Assembly: GCF_010667575.1 (NCBI RefSeq)
Contig: NZ_JAABNT010000004.1
Span: 62,001 to 126,000 of the forward strand
Reading direction: 5' to 3'
DNA: 64,000 nucleotides
DNA from: Sulfitobacter sediminilitoris
Lineage (GTDB): Bacteria > Pseudomonadota > Alphaproteobacteria > Rhodobacterales > Rhodobacteraceae
Shown here piece after piece: positions 26,902-36,209 of the stretch. Made by a program: the position numbers and the translations under genes. The notes beneath the pieces are model-generated. The model was not told where the DNA came from and ran no database searches. It was given only the letters and a program-made list of their open reading frames with translations. Numbering within the stretch: position 1 is the first letter of the stretch; each line of letters opens with the position of its first letter.

Positions 26902-28407
26902 TCAATCGTTAAACCCCGCTGAATGACGGCGAATCCTGATAACGGCAAAGCCGAATCCCAAAAGCAACAGGACAGCAAAGGCCATATCGCCCGTCCGGCT
27001 GTAGACCGTGGGTGGCAATGGCCTTGGCAGGGCCGCATCGACAAAGCCCGCGGTGTTCAGCGGAAGCGATGCCAATATACGACCATATGGGTCTATCATC
27101 GCCGAAATTCCAGTGTTGGCCGACCGCGCAAGCGGCAGACCCTTTTCAATTGCACGCATCCGGGCCTGTGCCAGATGCTGGCGGGGACCCGCGCCTTTGC
27201 CAAACCACGCGTCATTGGTGATCTGGATCAGGAAATCAGGACGTTTCGGCGCGGCGTTCACATCATGTGGAAAGACCGCTTCGTAGCAAATCAGCGGCAA
27301 CGCCCGGCCCAATGGGCCAAAGTTCAGCAATTTTGCGCCGACGCCCGAAGAATAGCCTGCCGGGATACGTTGTGCCAATCCGAAGATCCCAAGCTTGTTC
27401 AGAGTATCCGCAAAAGGGACGTATTCGCCGAAGGGAACAAGGTGATGCTTGTCATAGACCTGCGCCACCGTGCCATCCTGATCTAGAACGACCATGGAAT
27501 TGTAGAAACGCTCTGCCGCGCTCCGCTGCAAGCCCAAGGCCACCGTGGCATTTGCACCCGCCTTCGCGATCTCAACAAGGGCAGTCCCCGCATAGTCAAG
27601 CTGCCATGGAATTGCGGTTTCGGACCACAACACCAGATCAGGGACTTTGCTGCCGTCCTCTGGCGGGGCCGTCGTGAACTGAAGCTGTCTGTCAAAAAAG
27701 ACCGGAATTTTATCTGGATCCCACTTATCCCGCTGCGCCGCGTTCGGCTGGACCAGCCGCACCGTATGATCCGTCATTGCGGCCTCTGGCACCATCGGCG
27801 GCAGAACAAATGCACCAAGGCCGAACAGGATCACGCCGTATTGCATCACCCGCTGCGGCCCCGTACGGGCGGCGAAACCCAAGGCAACAGCGATGGCGAT
27901 CATAACGGCGTTCAGCGCATAGGGACCAGTCCACGCAAGCGCCTGACCACCCAGCTTATCCACCAACGCCTGCGATGGCATGGCCCAGGGAAAGCCGGTA
28001 AAGACATAGGCCCGAACCAGTTCCGCTGAAGAGAGGCAAAGGATGAGCGGCCACGCGCGATGCGCGTCCAACCGGCGCGCAGCCCAGAAAGCAGCCCCCC
28101 AGAACAGCGCCAGACCTGCGGACAGAAATGCGACTGCAAATGGTGCCATCCAGCCGTGCCGCGCCACATCGACCAGAAAGGGCGAGACGATCCACTGCAG
28201 GGCGTGGGCAAAATACCCGGTCCCCAACGCCCAGCCAAAAAGCGCAGCCTGTCTGCCCGTCTCTGCCCCGCGATATACATAGACCGCCCCGACAAGGGCG
28301 GCCATCAGGATCAGCGGCTGGTCATAAGGTGCCTGCCCAAAGCCGGCCAGCACGCCCAGCGCACCCCCCAGCCCCGCCAGGCGCCAGCCCGCCAAGCGTG
28401 GTGTCAT
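26902..28407 (-). CDS. lnt: Apolipoprotein N-acyltransferase
   Basis: 501 residues. It adds the third acyl chain to lipoproteins in the inner membrane. Around seven N-terminal membrane helices come first, then a periplasmic nitrilase domain (about 215-470) and a final membrane helix. The catalytic triad is visible: Glu263 in LWSETAIPW, Lys320 in YDKHHLVPFGEY and Cys374 in ICYEAVF. The start overlaps the corC stop by four bases. Confidence 0.97.
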   Translation of the reverse strand: MTPRLAGWRLAGLGGALGVLAGFGQAPYDQPLILMAALVGAVYVYRGAETGRQAALFGWALGTGYFAHALQWIVSPFLVDVARHGWMAPFAVAFLSAGLALFWGAAFWAARRLDAHRAWPLILCLSSAELVRAYVFTGFPWAMPSQALVDKLGGQALAWTGPYALNAVMIAIAVALGFAARTGPQRVMQYGVILFGLGAFVLPPMVPEAAMTDHTVRLVQPNAAQRDKWDPDKIPVFFDRQLQFTTAPPEDGSKVPDLVLWSETAIPWQLDYAGTALVEIAKAGANATVALGLQRSAAERFYNSMVVLDQDGTVAQVYDKHHLVPFGEYVPFADTLNKLGIFGLAQRIPAGYSSGVGAKLLNFGPLGRALPLICYEAVFPHDVNAAPKRPDFLIQITNDAWFGKGAGPRQHLAQARMRAIEKGLPLARSANTGISAMIDPYGRILASLPLNTAGFVDAALPRPLPPTVYSRTGDMAFAVLLLLGFGFAVIRIRRHSAGFND

Positions 28408-29303
28408 CCACTGGCCCCGGTCGTCCGCACGCGCAGACGCTTGATGCGTCTGGGATCGGCATCGATCACCTCGAATTCCGGCCCGTCAGGGTGCAACACC
28501 ACCTCGCCCCGCGTCGGCACGCGGCCCGACAGCATGAAGACCAGACCGCCCAACGTGTCGATTTCTTCTTCGTCCACATCGTCGTGATCGGTCAGAGAAT
28601 GACCGATCTCGGCCTCGAAATCTTCGAGCGGGGTTTTGGCAAGAGCAAGATAGGTGCCGGGTTTTTCCACGGACCAGAAGGTGTCTTCGTCCTGATCGTG
28701 TTCATCCTCGATCTCACCGATGACCTGTTCGATGAGGTCTTCGATGGTCACAAGCCCATCAACACCGCCATATTCGTCGATCACCAGCGCCATGTGCCGC
28801 CGTTCGGCCTGCATCTTGGTCAGCAGCACTCCGATGCTCATCGATGGCGGGACGAACAAGAGCGGGCGCAACAACGCCTTGAGATCGAATTCTTTCGGTT
28901 TGCCGTTAAACCCGTATTGCAGGGCAAAGTCTTTGAGGTGTGCCATACCAACGGGCGTATCAAGCGTGCCGTCATAGACTGGCAGGCGGGTCAGACCGCT
29001 GTCCTTGAAGACGGCGACCAGTTCCTCCATGTCGGCAGTCACCGGCACGGCCACGATATCTGCCTTGGGAATCGCCACGTCATCGACCCGCATGCGGCGC
29101 AGGTTCATCATGCCGCGCGCGCTAAGTCGATCCTCCGACGGTGGAGTGAAATCCGTGTCCTGATCTGTGTCCGAGGGGCTGAGCGCCCCGATCACGCGAG
29201 AGAAAAATCCGCCGGTTTTGGATGCGGCGTCCTCTTGCTGTTCTATGTCCTCATCCGGATGCGCGCGTTGCGCCGCGTCAGATGATCCTTCTTTGTCGCC
29301 CAT
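28404..29303 (-). CDS. corC: CorC/HlyC-type CBS-domain protein (hemolysin family)
   Basis: 299 residues from the ATG at 29303 (MGDKEGSSDAAQ). Two CBS domains follow an acidic N-terminus: MNLRRMRVDDVAIPKADIVAV and ALVIDEYGGVDGLVTIEDL. The C-terminal CorC_HlyC domain (GTYLALAKTPLEDFEAEIG to the end) is complete. No membrane domain, so it is the soluble short form, linked to magnesium/cobalt efflux or envelope ion balance. Part of ybeY-corC-lnt. Confidence 0.92.
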   Translation of the reverse strand: MGDKEGSSDAAQRAHPDEDIEQQEDAASKTGGFFSRVIGALSPSDTDQDTDFTPPSEDRLSARGMMNLRRMRVDDVAIPKADIVAVPVTADMEELVAVFKDSGLTRLPVYDGTLDTPVGMAHLKDFALQYGFNGKPKEFDLKALLRPLLFVPPSMSIGVLLTKMQAERRHMALVIDEYGGVDGLVTIEDLIEQVIGEIEDEHDQDEDTFWSVEKPGTYLALAKTPLEDFEAEIGHSLTDHDDVDEEEIDTLGGLVFMLSGRVPTRGEVVLHPDGPEFEVIDADPRRIKRLRVRTTGASG

Positions 29304-29344
29304 TTGGTCCTGTGTACGTGAAGCGGCGATAATCTCGCCCGATC

Positions 29345-29845
29345 TCACCTATATGGGTCATCAAGACCCAAATTGCCAAGTATTTTGCGCTCAAGCCCCT
29401 CCATCAAGGCGGCATCCGGCTCAGTCTCGTGATCGTAGCCCAACAGATGCAGGGTGCCGTGCACGATCAGATGCGTCACATGATCAGCGATGGGCTTGCC
29501 AGCGGCCGCTGCTTCGGCCGCGCAGGTATCATAGGCGATGGCGATATCGCCAAGTACCGTCAGACCGTCGGGGCCGGGCTCAGGCGGGAGAGGTTTGCTG
29601 CCGGGGCTCATCGCCGCACGCTCTTCGCTGGGCCAGCTCAAGATGTTGGTCGGTGTCGGCTTGCCCCGGAAATCAGCGTTAAGACCGGCAATGCGGGCAT
29701 CGTCGCACCCAAGCAGACTGACCTCCGCAGTGTCGGGATCAAGGGCAAGATAATTGAGCGTTGCAGTGACCGCACGTGTCACCAGCGCAGACAAATCCAG
29801 TATTTCCCAGCGCGGGTCTTCAATTGAGATGTCGAGCGTGTCCAT
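29345..29845 (-). CDS. ybeY: Endoribonuclease YbeY
   Basis: 166 residues from MDTLDISIEDPRW at 29845; an in-frame start at 29857 would add four residues. The zinc motif HLIVHGTLHLLGYDHE (H-x3-H-x5-H) is intact and defines the family, a rRNA-maturation and quality-control RNase. LSWPSEERA and GDIAIAYD are also conserved. It lies between phoH and corC. Confidence 0.96.
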   Translation of the reverse strand: MDTLDISIEDPRWEILDLSALVTRAVTATLNYLALDPDTAEVSLLGCDDARIAGLNADFRGKPTPTNILSWPSEERAAMSPGSKPLPPEPGPDGLTVLGDIAIAYDTCAAEAAAAGKPIADHVTHLIVHGTLHLLGYDHETEPDAALMEGLERKILGNLGLDDPYR

Positions 29846-29913
29846 CAACCAGTACATTTCGGAGGCTCTGCCTCCGGACCTCCGCGAGATATCGGGCCAA
29901 AAAGGGAAAGCGG

Positions 29914-30924
29914 CTAGGCTTGGCCGCTGTCTGCCTCATAAGCCTCAATGATCGCGGCAACCAGAGGGTGGCGCACGACGTCCTTCGAGGTGAAGTAATT
30001 AAAGCTGATCTTGGGGATCGTTTTCAACAAGCGCTCGGCGTCTGCCAGACCCGATTGCGTACCGCGCGGCAGGTCAATCTGGGTGCGGTCGCCGGTGATC
30101 ACCATCCGAGAGCCTTCGCCCAGACGCGTCAAAAACATCTTCATCTGCATCGACGTAGCGTTCTGCGCCTCGTCCAGCACGACAAACGCGTTCGACAGCG
30201 TGCGGCCGCGCATAAAGGCCAGAGGCGCGATTTCGATGCGCTTTTCCTCGATCAGTTTGGCCAGTTGCTTGCCCGGCAAGAAGTCGTTCAGCGCATCATA
30301 AAGCGGCTGCATGTAGGGATCGACCTTGTCCTTCATATCACCGGGCAGGTAGCCCAGCTTTTCGCCCGCCTCGACGGCAGGGCGGGAAAGGATGATCCGG
30401 TCTACATGGCCGCCGATGAACATGCTGACGCCGACAGCCACGGCGAGGTAGGTTTTGCCGGTACCTGCCGGGCCGATACCGAAGGCCAATTCGTTGTCAA
30501 AAAGCGATTTGACGTAGGCCTTTTGCGCTTCGGTCCGTGGCTCTACCCGTTTCTTGCGGGTGTGAATTTCCACCGTCTCGCCGATATTCATCTCAATCTG
30601 GTCACCGGCGCGGGTGCCTGTGTCCACGTCCGAGCCGCCCATGCGCAGCAGGCTGTCGACTTCTGCCTGTTCAACCGTGCGGCCCCCTTCAAGGCGGGCG
30701 TAAAGCGTGTTCAGGACCGATGCTGCCTGCGTGCTTGCGTCAGGATCACCCATGATGCTGACCTGATTTCCGCGCCGCACGATCTGAACTTCCAGCGCCT
30801 TTTCGATCGCGGCAAGATGCGCGTCATAAGCGCCGCAGAGATCAATCAGCAGGCGGTTGTCTGGGAATTCAAGCACAACGGGGTCAGCCACGGGGGCGGC
30901 TGTCATCAGATCGCTTGGGGGCAA
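29914..30924 (-). CDS. phoH: PhoH-family ATPase
   Basis: 336 residues. Walker A is GIGPAGTGKTYLAV (about 149-162), Walker B is AFVVLDEAQNAT, and MFLTRLGEGSRMVITGD is the usual downstream motif. The start is chosen as TTG at 30924 because AAGGAG lies six bases upstream, whereas the ATG at 30906 has no ribosome site. PhoH proteins are probable RNA-linked ATPases, and the partner ybeY follows. Confidence 0.93.
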   Translation of the reverse strand: MPPSDLMTAAPVADPVVLEFPDNRLLIDLCGAYDAHLAAIEKALEVQIVRRGNQVSIMGDPDASTQAASVLNTLYARLEGGRTVEQAEVDSLLRMGGSDVDTGTRAGDQIEMNIGETVEIHTRKKRVEPRTEAQKAYVKSLFDNELAFGIGPAGTGKTYLAVAVGVSMFIGGHVDRIILSRPAVEAGEKLGYLPGDMKDKVDPYMQPLYDALNDFLPGKQLAKLIEEKRIEIAPLAFMRGRTLSNAFVVLDEAQNATSMQMKMFLTRLGEGSRMVITGDRTQIDLPRGTQSGLADAERLLKTIPKISFNYFTSKDVVRHPLVAAIIEAYEADSGQA

Positions 30925-30996
30925 GGGAGGCTCCTTGTGTTACGGGCTATGAGATTGAGATAGGGTGCTGTGCGGCGAAATGCACCCATGCGACGC

Positions 30997-31028
30997 AAAA
31001 AGGGCCGGAGCGTGAAACACTCCGGCCC
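30997..31028 (-). terminator. Rho-independent terminator after the small lipoprotein gene
   Basis: Minus-strand GGGCCGGAG and CTCCGGCCC form a perfect nine-pair stem, followed by TTTTTG. It is 27 bases beyond the lipoprotein stop and separates this gene from phoH. Confidence 0.9.
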
Positions 31029-31054
31029 GCATATGCTGAGATGCTCAGACAAGA

Positions 31055-31375
31055 TCAGTTAGGGTCCGAAATGTTGGAGCCACCTTTGAAGTCGCCCACG
31101 GTATGTTTTGGCGGTCCCACGCCCGAACAGACGGGCTTGCCATATTTGTCCAGCCTTGCTGAGAGATAGCCCTCGACACCGTCGTCGATGATCCAGTGAT
31201 CACAGCCGTTCGGATCGACCCAGATGCCCGCCTGCAACGTGCTCAGGTGATGGCTGTTGATGCCACGGTCGACAGATTTATCCGACGGGAACCCCCCACC
31301 CAGTGTTTCGAAATCGCCACATGCGGTCAGGCCAAAGGCGCAGGCCGTGACAAGAAGAATTTTTGCTTTGATCAC
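31055..31375 (-). CDS. Small lipoprotein with a WVDPxGCxHW module
   Basis: 106 residues. A lipoprotein signal ends LTAC with the lipidated Cys at 19. The mature part contains IWVDPNGCDHWIIDDGVEGY and, later, GKPVC, giving two cysteines. The same module occurs in the OmpA-like protein directly upstream, so the two genes are related over this part and probably form a pair at the outer membrane. Transcribed after the OmpA gene with an 11-base gap. Function unknown. Confidence 0.82.
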   Translation of the reverse strand: MIKAKILLVTACAFGLTACGDFETLGGGFPSDKSVDRGINSHHLSTLQAGIWVDPNGCDHWIIDDGVEGYLSARLDKYGKPVCSGVGPPKHTVGDFKGGSNISDPN

Positions 31376-31386
31376 GTGACGTCCCC

Positions 31387-31974
31387 TTAGCGAATGCAGA
31401 TGATTTCGACGCGGCGGTTCTTGGCCATGCCGGCGGCAGTATTGTTGGCAGCAGCCGGCATGCGCTCTCCGTAGCCGCGGATATCCGCGACACGCGCACC
31501 ATTGGCGGCAGCGATAGCGGCAACCGCATTTGCACGGTTGTAGCTCAGGCGCATGTTGTAGGCGTCAGAGGCGCGGCTGTCGGTGTGACCTGTAATGATG
31601 TAGCTGACAGCGCCAGTGGTCTGAAAGAAGTCCGCCAGACGCGCCTTGCCCGCCTTGTGGATACGGTAGCTGTCGGTTGCAAAGAACTGATCGGTGTTCA
31701 TCACGCCGCAAACGTTGCCCCGGCGGCAGACCGGGATGCCCTGACGGGTGGTGTGCGGTGTCATGTAACCTTCGGAACCGTCATCCATCACCCAGTGCTC
31801 ACAGCCATCGGGGTCCACCCAGATGGTTGGCGTGTAAATACCCTTGTCCCGTCCCTGCTGAGAGCGCGTTTGCGCGTCCGACGGTGTTGGCGCGATCATC
31901 GTCGTCAGCGCGATCACCGCAGCAAGCGCCAAGCGCGCCACCGCGTGGATCGCTTTGGAGATTGTGTTCACCAC
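31387..31974 (-). CDS. Secreted OmpA-family protein with N-terminal WVDPxGCxHW module
   Basis: 195 residues from a GTG at 31974, chosen because AAGGA lies seven to nine bases upstream and the protein then begins with a signal peptide (MVNTISKAIHAVARLALA, cleavage near SDAQ). Next is a module, IWVDPDGCEHWVMDDGSEGY to GIPVC, shared with the adjoining lipoprotein. A C-terminal OmpA-like peptidoglycan-binding domain follows (about 100-195), with ITGHTDSRASDAYNMRLSYN and KNRRVEI. Not a porin; it is a periplasmic peptidoglycan-linked protein. The frame to 32049 has no supported start. Confidence 0.88.
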   Translation of the reverse strand: MVNTISKAIHAVARLALAAVIALTTMIAPTPSDAQTRSQQGRDKGIYTPTIWVDPDGCEHWVMDDGSEGYMTPHTTRQGIPVCRRGNVCGVMNTDQFFATDSYRIHKAGKARLADFFQTTGAVSYIITGHTDSRASDAYNMRLSYNRANAVAAIAAANGARVADIRGYGERMPAAANNTAAGMAKNRRVEIICIR

Positions 31975-32186
31975 AGCATTTTCCTTTTGTCTGCCCCCAC
32001 GAAAGGCATGCCCCAGTCCCGAAGACAGCTGCCTTTGATATATCGCCACGTTAGGTAAAATTTAGCAGCCTGTGAAGCACAGAAATCTACATTTAGTGTT
32101 TAATTTCGCGGCAGACACATGGAAATGCGGCAGAATTGTGGCAAAGCGGCATCATTCAACGACTCGCCTTTTGGTTGTTTCGAGGC

Positions 32187-33506
32187 TTAACAATGCCGCG
32201 CGCCAAGGGAATTGGTTTTGGAATCCACGATTCTCACTTTGGCTATCTCACCGACCTGCGCGTCTGATGCCTCAATATGCACCGCGTGCAGGTATTCCGA
32301 CTTGCCAAGCATTTGCCCGGCCTCGCGGCCTGCGCGCTCCACCAGCACCGAAACTTCACGTCCAATCATGCTCTGCTGCACCTCTTGCTGGTGCTGCGTG
32401 ATCAGGGCCTGAAGGCGCTGCAAACGGTCGTCGGCCACCTGCGGGTCAACCAAGGGACGCTCGGCTGCGGGAGTACCGGGGCGCGTGGAATACTTGAAGG
32501 AATAGGCGTAGCCGTATTTCACCTCGCGCACCAATTCCATTGTGGCCTCGAAATCGGCGTCCGTTTCTTCGGGGAAACCCACGATGAAATCACCGGACAT
32601 CACAATGTCCGGCCGTGCGGCACGGATCCGTTCGATCAAGCGTAGATAGCTTTCAGCCGTGTGGCTGCGGTTCATCCGTTTTAGGATGTGGTCCGAGCCG
32701 GACTGGACAGGCAAATGCAGATACGGCATCAGTTCAGGCACCTCGCCATGAGCGGCGATCAGATCGTCGTCCATGTCGTTCGGGTGGCTTGTGGTATAGC
32801 GAATGCGTTCCAGACCATCCACTTTTGCAAGCTCACGGATAAGGCCGGCGAGGGTCACATCCCCTTTATCTCCTTGCCCGTGGTAGGCATTGACGTTCTG
32901 CCCCAACAGGGTGATCTCGCGCACACCGCGCTCGACCAGATCGCGCGCTTCGTCCAGCACGCGGGTTGCCGGGCGGCTGACCTCGGCCCCGCGGGTGTAG
33001 GGCACCACGCAGAAGGCACAGAATTTGTCGCAGCCTTCCTGAACCGTCAGAAACGCGGCCGGCGCGCGTTTTGCTTTGGGACGGGCCTTGAGGTGCTCGA
33101 ACTTGTCCTCTTCAGGGAAATCCGTGTCGAGCGCGGTTTTCCCTTCGCGCAGACGCTCCTCCATCGCCGGCAGGCGGTGATAGCTTTGCGGGCCGACAAC
33201 AAGATCGACAGCAGGCTGGCGGCGCATGATCTCTTCGCCTTCGGCTTGCGCAACACATCCCGCAACGCCGATCTTCAGGTCAGGTTTGTCTGCCTTCAGC
33301 TTTTTCAGCCGCCCCAATTCGGAATAGACCTTTTCGGCAGCCTTCTCGCGAATATGGCAGGTGTTGAGCAGGATCATATCAGCATCTGCAGCATCGGACG
33401 TTTCAACATAGCCCTGTCCGCCCATGGCCTCGGCCATACGTTCACTGTCATAGACGTTCATTTGACAGCCGTAGGTCTTGATAAAGAGCTTCTTGGGCGC
33501 GGTCAT
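32187..33506 (-). CDS. miaB: tRNA-2-methylthio-N6-isopentenyladenosine synthase
   Basis: 439 residues. Radical-SAM methylthiotransferase acting on A37 of tRNAs. The UPF0004 domain has Cys14, Cys50 and Cys84 for one iron-sulfur cluster. The radical-SAM motif is CDKFCAFC (Cys159, 163, 166), and a TRAM domain ends the protein. The start [17 protein letters not shown] is standard. A divergent promoter region of about 115 bases separates it from the next gene. Confidence 0.97.
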   Translation of the reverse strand: MTAPKKLFIKTYGCQMNVYDSERMAEAMGGQGYVETSDAADADMILLNTCHIREKAAEKVYSELGRLKKLKADKPDLKIGVAGCVAQAEGEEIMRRQPAVDLVVGPQSYHRLPAMEERLREGKTALDTDFPEEDKFEHLKARPKAKRAPAAFLTVQEGCDKFCAFCVVPYTRGAEVSRPATRVLDEARDLVERGVREITLLGQNVNAYHGQGDKGDVTLAGLIRELAKVDGLERIRYTTSHPNDMDDDLIAAHGEVPELMPYLHLPVQSGSDHILKRMNRSHTAESYLRLIERIRAARPDIVMSGDFIVGFPEETDADFEATMELVREVKYGYAYSFKYSTRPGTPAAERPLVDPQVADDRLQRLQALITQHQQEVQQSMIGREVSVLVERAGREAGQMLGKSEYLHAVHIEASDAQVGEIAKVRIVDSKTNSLGARHC

Positions 33507-33621
33507 GGCAGGTTTCCGGGTCTGAAAGGATCACCGGGGCGTCTATCAGGCGGCCCCGAAGCTTGCAATGCACGGCGATTTAACCGATTCTGTGGAAAAA
33601 CAAAAATCCATGCGAGGGCCC

Positions 33622-34491
33622 ATGCAGTATTCCAGCCTGACCGAGATGATCGCGGCCGAACGGGCGGCATTGGCCAAGGGGCCTATCGCCCTCATTCTGG
33701 TCGAGGATGATGTCGAAGTGGCGACGACCCTGCGCCACCATCAGCAGATGGGATTCAAATCGACCATCGTGCTGATGCCTGCCGTCTTTGATCTGCCGCG
33801 TGACCTCCAGGAAACGGTGATCCGTGTCGATTACGACATGTATGTGGAACAGGCGCTAGAAACGGCTATCAATGCGCTGATGGAGCCTGCGGCGGGTCAG
33901 TGGATCTATTACTGCTACAGTGCGGAGTATTTCTTTTTCCCGTTCAGTGAGACGCGCAATATCATCGAGATGCTTGCCTTCCACACAGAAGAGCGGCGCG
34001 ATGCAATGCTGGCCTATGTGATCGACCTTTATGCAGACGATTTGCACCAGTTTCCTGATGCAGTGTCTTTGGACAACGCGCATATGGACCGGTCGGGATA
34101 TTACGCGCTGGCCCGCCCGGATGCCGAAAATCATAGCCACCCCAAGGAACGACAGCTTGATTTCTTTGGTGGGTTGCGCTGGCGATACGAGGAACACGTG
34201 CCCATAGTGCGCCGAAAGATCGACCGGATCCCCCTTTTCCGCGCCAAAAAAGGATTGAAAATCCGCTGGGACCACACTTTCAGCGATGAGGAATACAATA
34301 CCTACGCCTGTCCGTGGCACCACAATATCACCGGCGCCATCTGTTCATTCCGAACCGCCAAGGCGCTGAAGACAAATCCAGGCAGCAAATTCGAGATCGA
34401 CACCTTCAAGTGGCACAACTCGGCCCCATTCGAATGGCATTCGCGCCAGTTGCTTGATCTTGGATTGATGGAACCTGGGCAATGGTTTTGA
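33622..34491 (+). CDS. Glycosyltransferase-like protein of unknown function
   Basis: 289 residues from the ATG at 33622, preceded by GAGG at a good distance; an earlier ATG at 33568 has no ribosome site. The protein has an alpha/beta start (PIALILVEDDVEVATTLRHH, about 20-40) and aromatic-rich segments (GQWIYYCYSAEYFFFPFSE). I associate it with proteins annotated as family 2 glycosyltransferases in roseobacters, from memory, but a clear DxD or QxxRW motif is not seen, so catalytic function is unproven. Divergent from miaB. Confidence 0.6.
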   Translation: MQYSSLTEMIAAERAALAKGPIALILVEDDVEVATTLRHHQQMGFKSTIVLMPAVFDLPRDLQETVIRVDYDMYVEQALETAINALMEPAAGQWIYYCYSAEYFFFPFSETRNIIEMLAFHTEERRDAMLAYVIDLYADDLHQFPDAVSLDNAHMDRSGYYALARPDAENHSHPKERQLDFFGGLRWRYEEHVPIVRRKIDRIPLFRAKKGLKIRWDHTFSDEEYNTYACPWHHNITGAICSFRTAKALKTNPGSKFEIDTFKWHNSAPFEWHSRQLLDLGLMEPGQWF

Positions 34492-34510
34492 AAAGAACCG
34501 TCATACCCCG

Positions 34511-35041
34511 TCAGGCGAGCGGGATAGTGCCCTCTTCATCGGCCTGACCCTGTTGTGATTTCGTCACCGGAAGGACCTCGACCAGTTCGGCCCCAGAACG
34601 GGTGATACGCACCACACGGCGCCGACCACTGGGCGACGGGCGGATCATGAAGGCTTCCTTCTCATCCTTGAAAAGTTTCTCCATCGAATCCTCGAAAACC
34701 GCTTTGATCATCCCGCCATTCGCAACGACGTTCAGCAACAACAGTTGGTCTCCGCTGCGCCAGGCTTCGATGTTGGGCAAAAGCCCATACTTGAAATAGA
34801 ACTCTTTGCTTTCATCATTCAAATAAGCCCAGATCAGGCCAGCGGTCTGCTTGCCGTCGGCATCGACGTAGATTCAGTAGGTATTGTTTGTCAAAGCAGC
34901 ATGAGTCTTTGACAGGCCTACGTCCATTTGCACCCGCGAAAACTGTGGGGTGGTTCCGATCAGCAGCGCCAGTTTACCGAATTGGTTGAAATAGGCTTCT
35001 GTGTCGTTGGCAACATCCATTGTCTGATGTTCAAGCTTCAT
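34511..35041 (-). pseudogene. HlyC-like toxin-activating acyltransferase gene, interrupted by an in-frame TGA
   Basis: Two minus-strand frames in the same phase (35041 to 34877, and on to 34511) are separated only by a TGA at 34874-34876, codon 56. Read through, they give a protein of about 175 residues from MKLEHQTMDV, with GGAG six bases before the ATG. The order of motifs is that of RTX-toxin lysine acyltransferases: FGKLALLIGTTPQFSRV, IYVDADGKQTAGLIWAYL, and EAWRSGDQLLLLNVV. Against HlyC as I recall it, the catalytic His (in SSPLHR) aligns with Phe and the Asp (in WFIDW) with Asn, so the protein looks degenerate as well as interrupted. No RTX protein gene lies in the window. Confidence 0.7.
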
Positions 35042-35186
35042 GATCGGCTCCGTTCCTCTTTTGGCCACGTTATTCTGCGCATCCCCGCAGGCCAAGCCAA
35101 CAGACAAATCGCCGCCAGTACGGAGGATCGGCGCAATGAATAAATGGCGCTTTGATACTAACTATTATACAGCACTACGGAATGAC

Positions 35187-35209
35187 AAAAGGACGCCGCA
35201 AGGCGTCCT
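35187..35209 (-). terminator. Rho-independent terminator after the LysR gene
   Basis: Minus-strand AGGACGCC and GGCGTCCT pair around a TTGC tetraloop, followed by TTTTG. It lies 57 bases after the regulator's stop and before the broken acyltransferase gene. Confidence 0.8.
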
Positions 35210-35265
35210 CTTGGAGCAGTTTGGCATCGCTCATGCCATTGCGCACTCGCAGTTCGGCGTCCTCC

Positions 35266-36123
35266 TCAGGACAAGAAAACCTCTTCGAACGTATCCTGCA
35301 AGGTTGCGATCGCTGCCTTGACCCGCTGGGTCTGAAGCGTATCCGGGTGCACGTGTAGATGCAGAGTGCGCGTCAGCTGAGGCTCGGGCCCGGCAATGGT
35401 GCGCAACTGTGGATCGCTTTCGCCCAAGCACATCGGCAACAACCCCTTCCCCGCACCACTTCTTATGGCAGCAAGGATTAATCCCGCATCTGTCACCGTC
35501 ACACGCAGTCGGTCCGCCGTGCGTCGGTGCCTGTTCCAGTACCGTACCGGTGCCCGGTCCGGCGCGTCCTCATCGAAAAAGGACACCCAGTCGAGGGCGT
35601 CAGGGTCAGTATCCTTATGAGCATAAAGAGCGAAAGGCACTTCGCCCAGTCGCATAGAGATATCACCGTGCTTTGGCGGGGCCTCGAACCACAGCGACAG
35701 CGTCGCGTCAGAGCGGGCCGGCGATTGCGGCACTTGAGCCAGCAGGCGCACGTCAACCAGAGGATATTGCGCCAGAAACGCCGGGAGCATCCGTTCAGAG
35801 AGCCGGTTCAATATCCACGCGTTGCCCAGAATCCGGACCAGACCCGAAGGACCTTTTGCACGCCCTGCGGCCACTCCTTCAACGAACTGCTCAGCCGCAT
35901 GTTCGACCTCTTCCGCCAACGGCAGTAGACGTTCGCCTGCATCCGTGATCTGCAAACCATTCTTTGATCGCTTGAACAGCACCGTATCCAGTGCCGCCTC
36001 AAGGCCCGACAAACGACGGCTGACGGTAGACTGGTCGATCTGGAGCATGACTGCCGCACGTGAGAGCGATCCGCCGCGTGCCGCAGCCAGAAGTATCTTC
36101 AGATCGTCCCAAAGCAATGGCAT
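35266..36123 (-). CDS. LysR-family transcriptional regulator
   Basis: 285 residues from MPLLWDDLKILLAAAR at 36123. An N-terminal winged helix-turn-helix (SLSRAAVMLQIDQSTVSRRL, about 18-37) is followed by GLQITDAGERLLPLAEEVE and a substrate-binding domain with the usual two-lobe alternation. The ligand is unknown. It is divergent from the small leucine-rich-repeat gene, with an 86-base shared promoter region that contains a TTGTG-N10-CACAA palindrome, the usual arrangement for control of a neighbour and of itself. Confidence 0.92.
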   Translation of the reverse strand: MPLLWDDLKILLAAARGGSLSRAAVMLQIDQSTVSRRLSGLEAALDTVLFKRSKNGLQITDAGERLLPLAEEVEHAAEQFVEGVAAGRAKGPSGLVRILGNAWILNRLSERMLPAFLAQYPLVDVRLLAQVPQSPARSDATLSLWFEAPPKHGDISMRLGEVPFALYAHKDTDPDALDWVSFFDEDAPDRAPVRYWNRHRRTADRLRVTVTDAGLILAAIRSGAGKGLLPMCLGESDPQLRTIAGPEPQLTRTLHLHVHPDTLQTQRVKAAIATLQDTFEEVFLS

Positions 36124-36136
36124 GTTATCGGCCCGT

Positions 36137-36156
36137 TTGTGGCGGTGTGCGCACAA
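36137..36156. promoter_or_regulatory. Candidate LysR-type operator
   Basis: TTGTG-N10-CACAA, a perfect inverted repeat of the T-N-A type, lies between the divergent lysR and leucine-rich-repeat genes, 14 bases from the lysR ATG. The role is inferred from position and shape. Confidence 0.45.
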
Positions 36157-36209
36157 CCCATACCATAAAAATATCCCATCGCGGCCCGCAATGGCAGTGA
36201 GGTCTTGTC

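Noticed and set aside
29776-30963. 395-codon plus-strand frame over ybeY and phoH
   Set aside because: Antisense to two genes with complete catalytic motifs; spurious.
34874-34876. TGA as a selenocysteine codon in the HlyC-like gene
   Set aside because: No convincing selenocysteine insertion hairpin was seen after the codon and the family is not known to use selenocysteine. A nonsense change is simpler.
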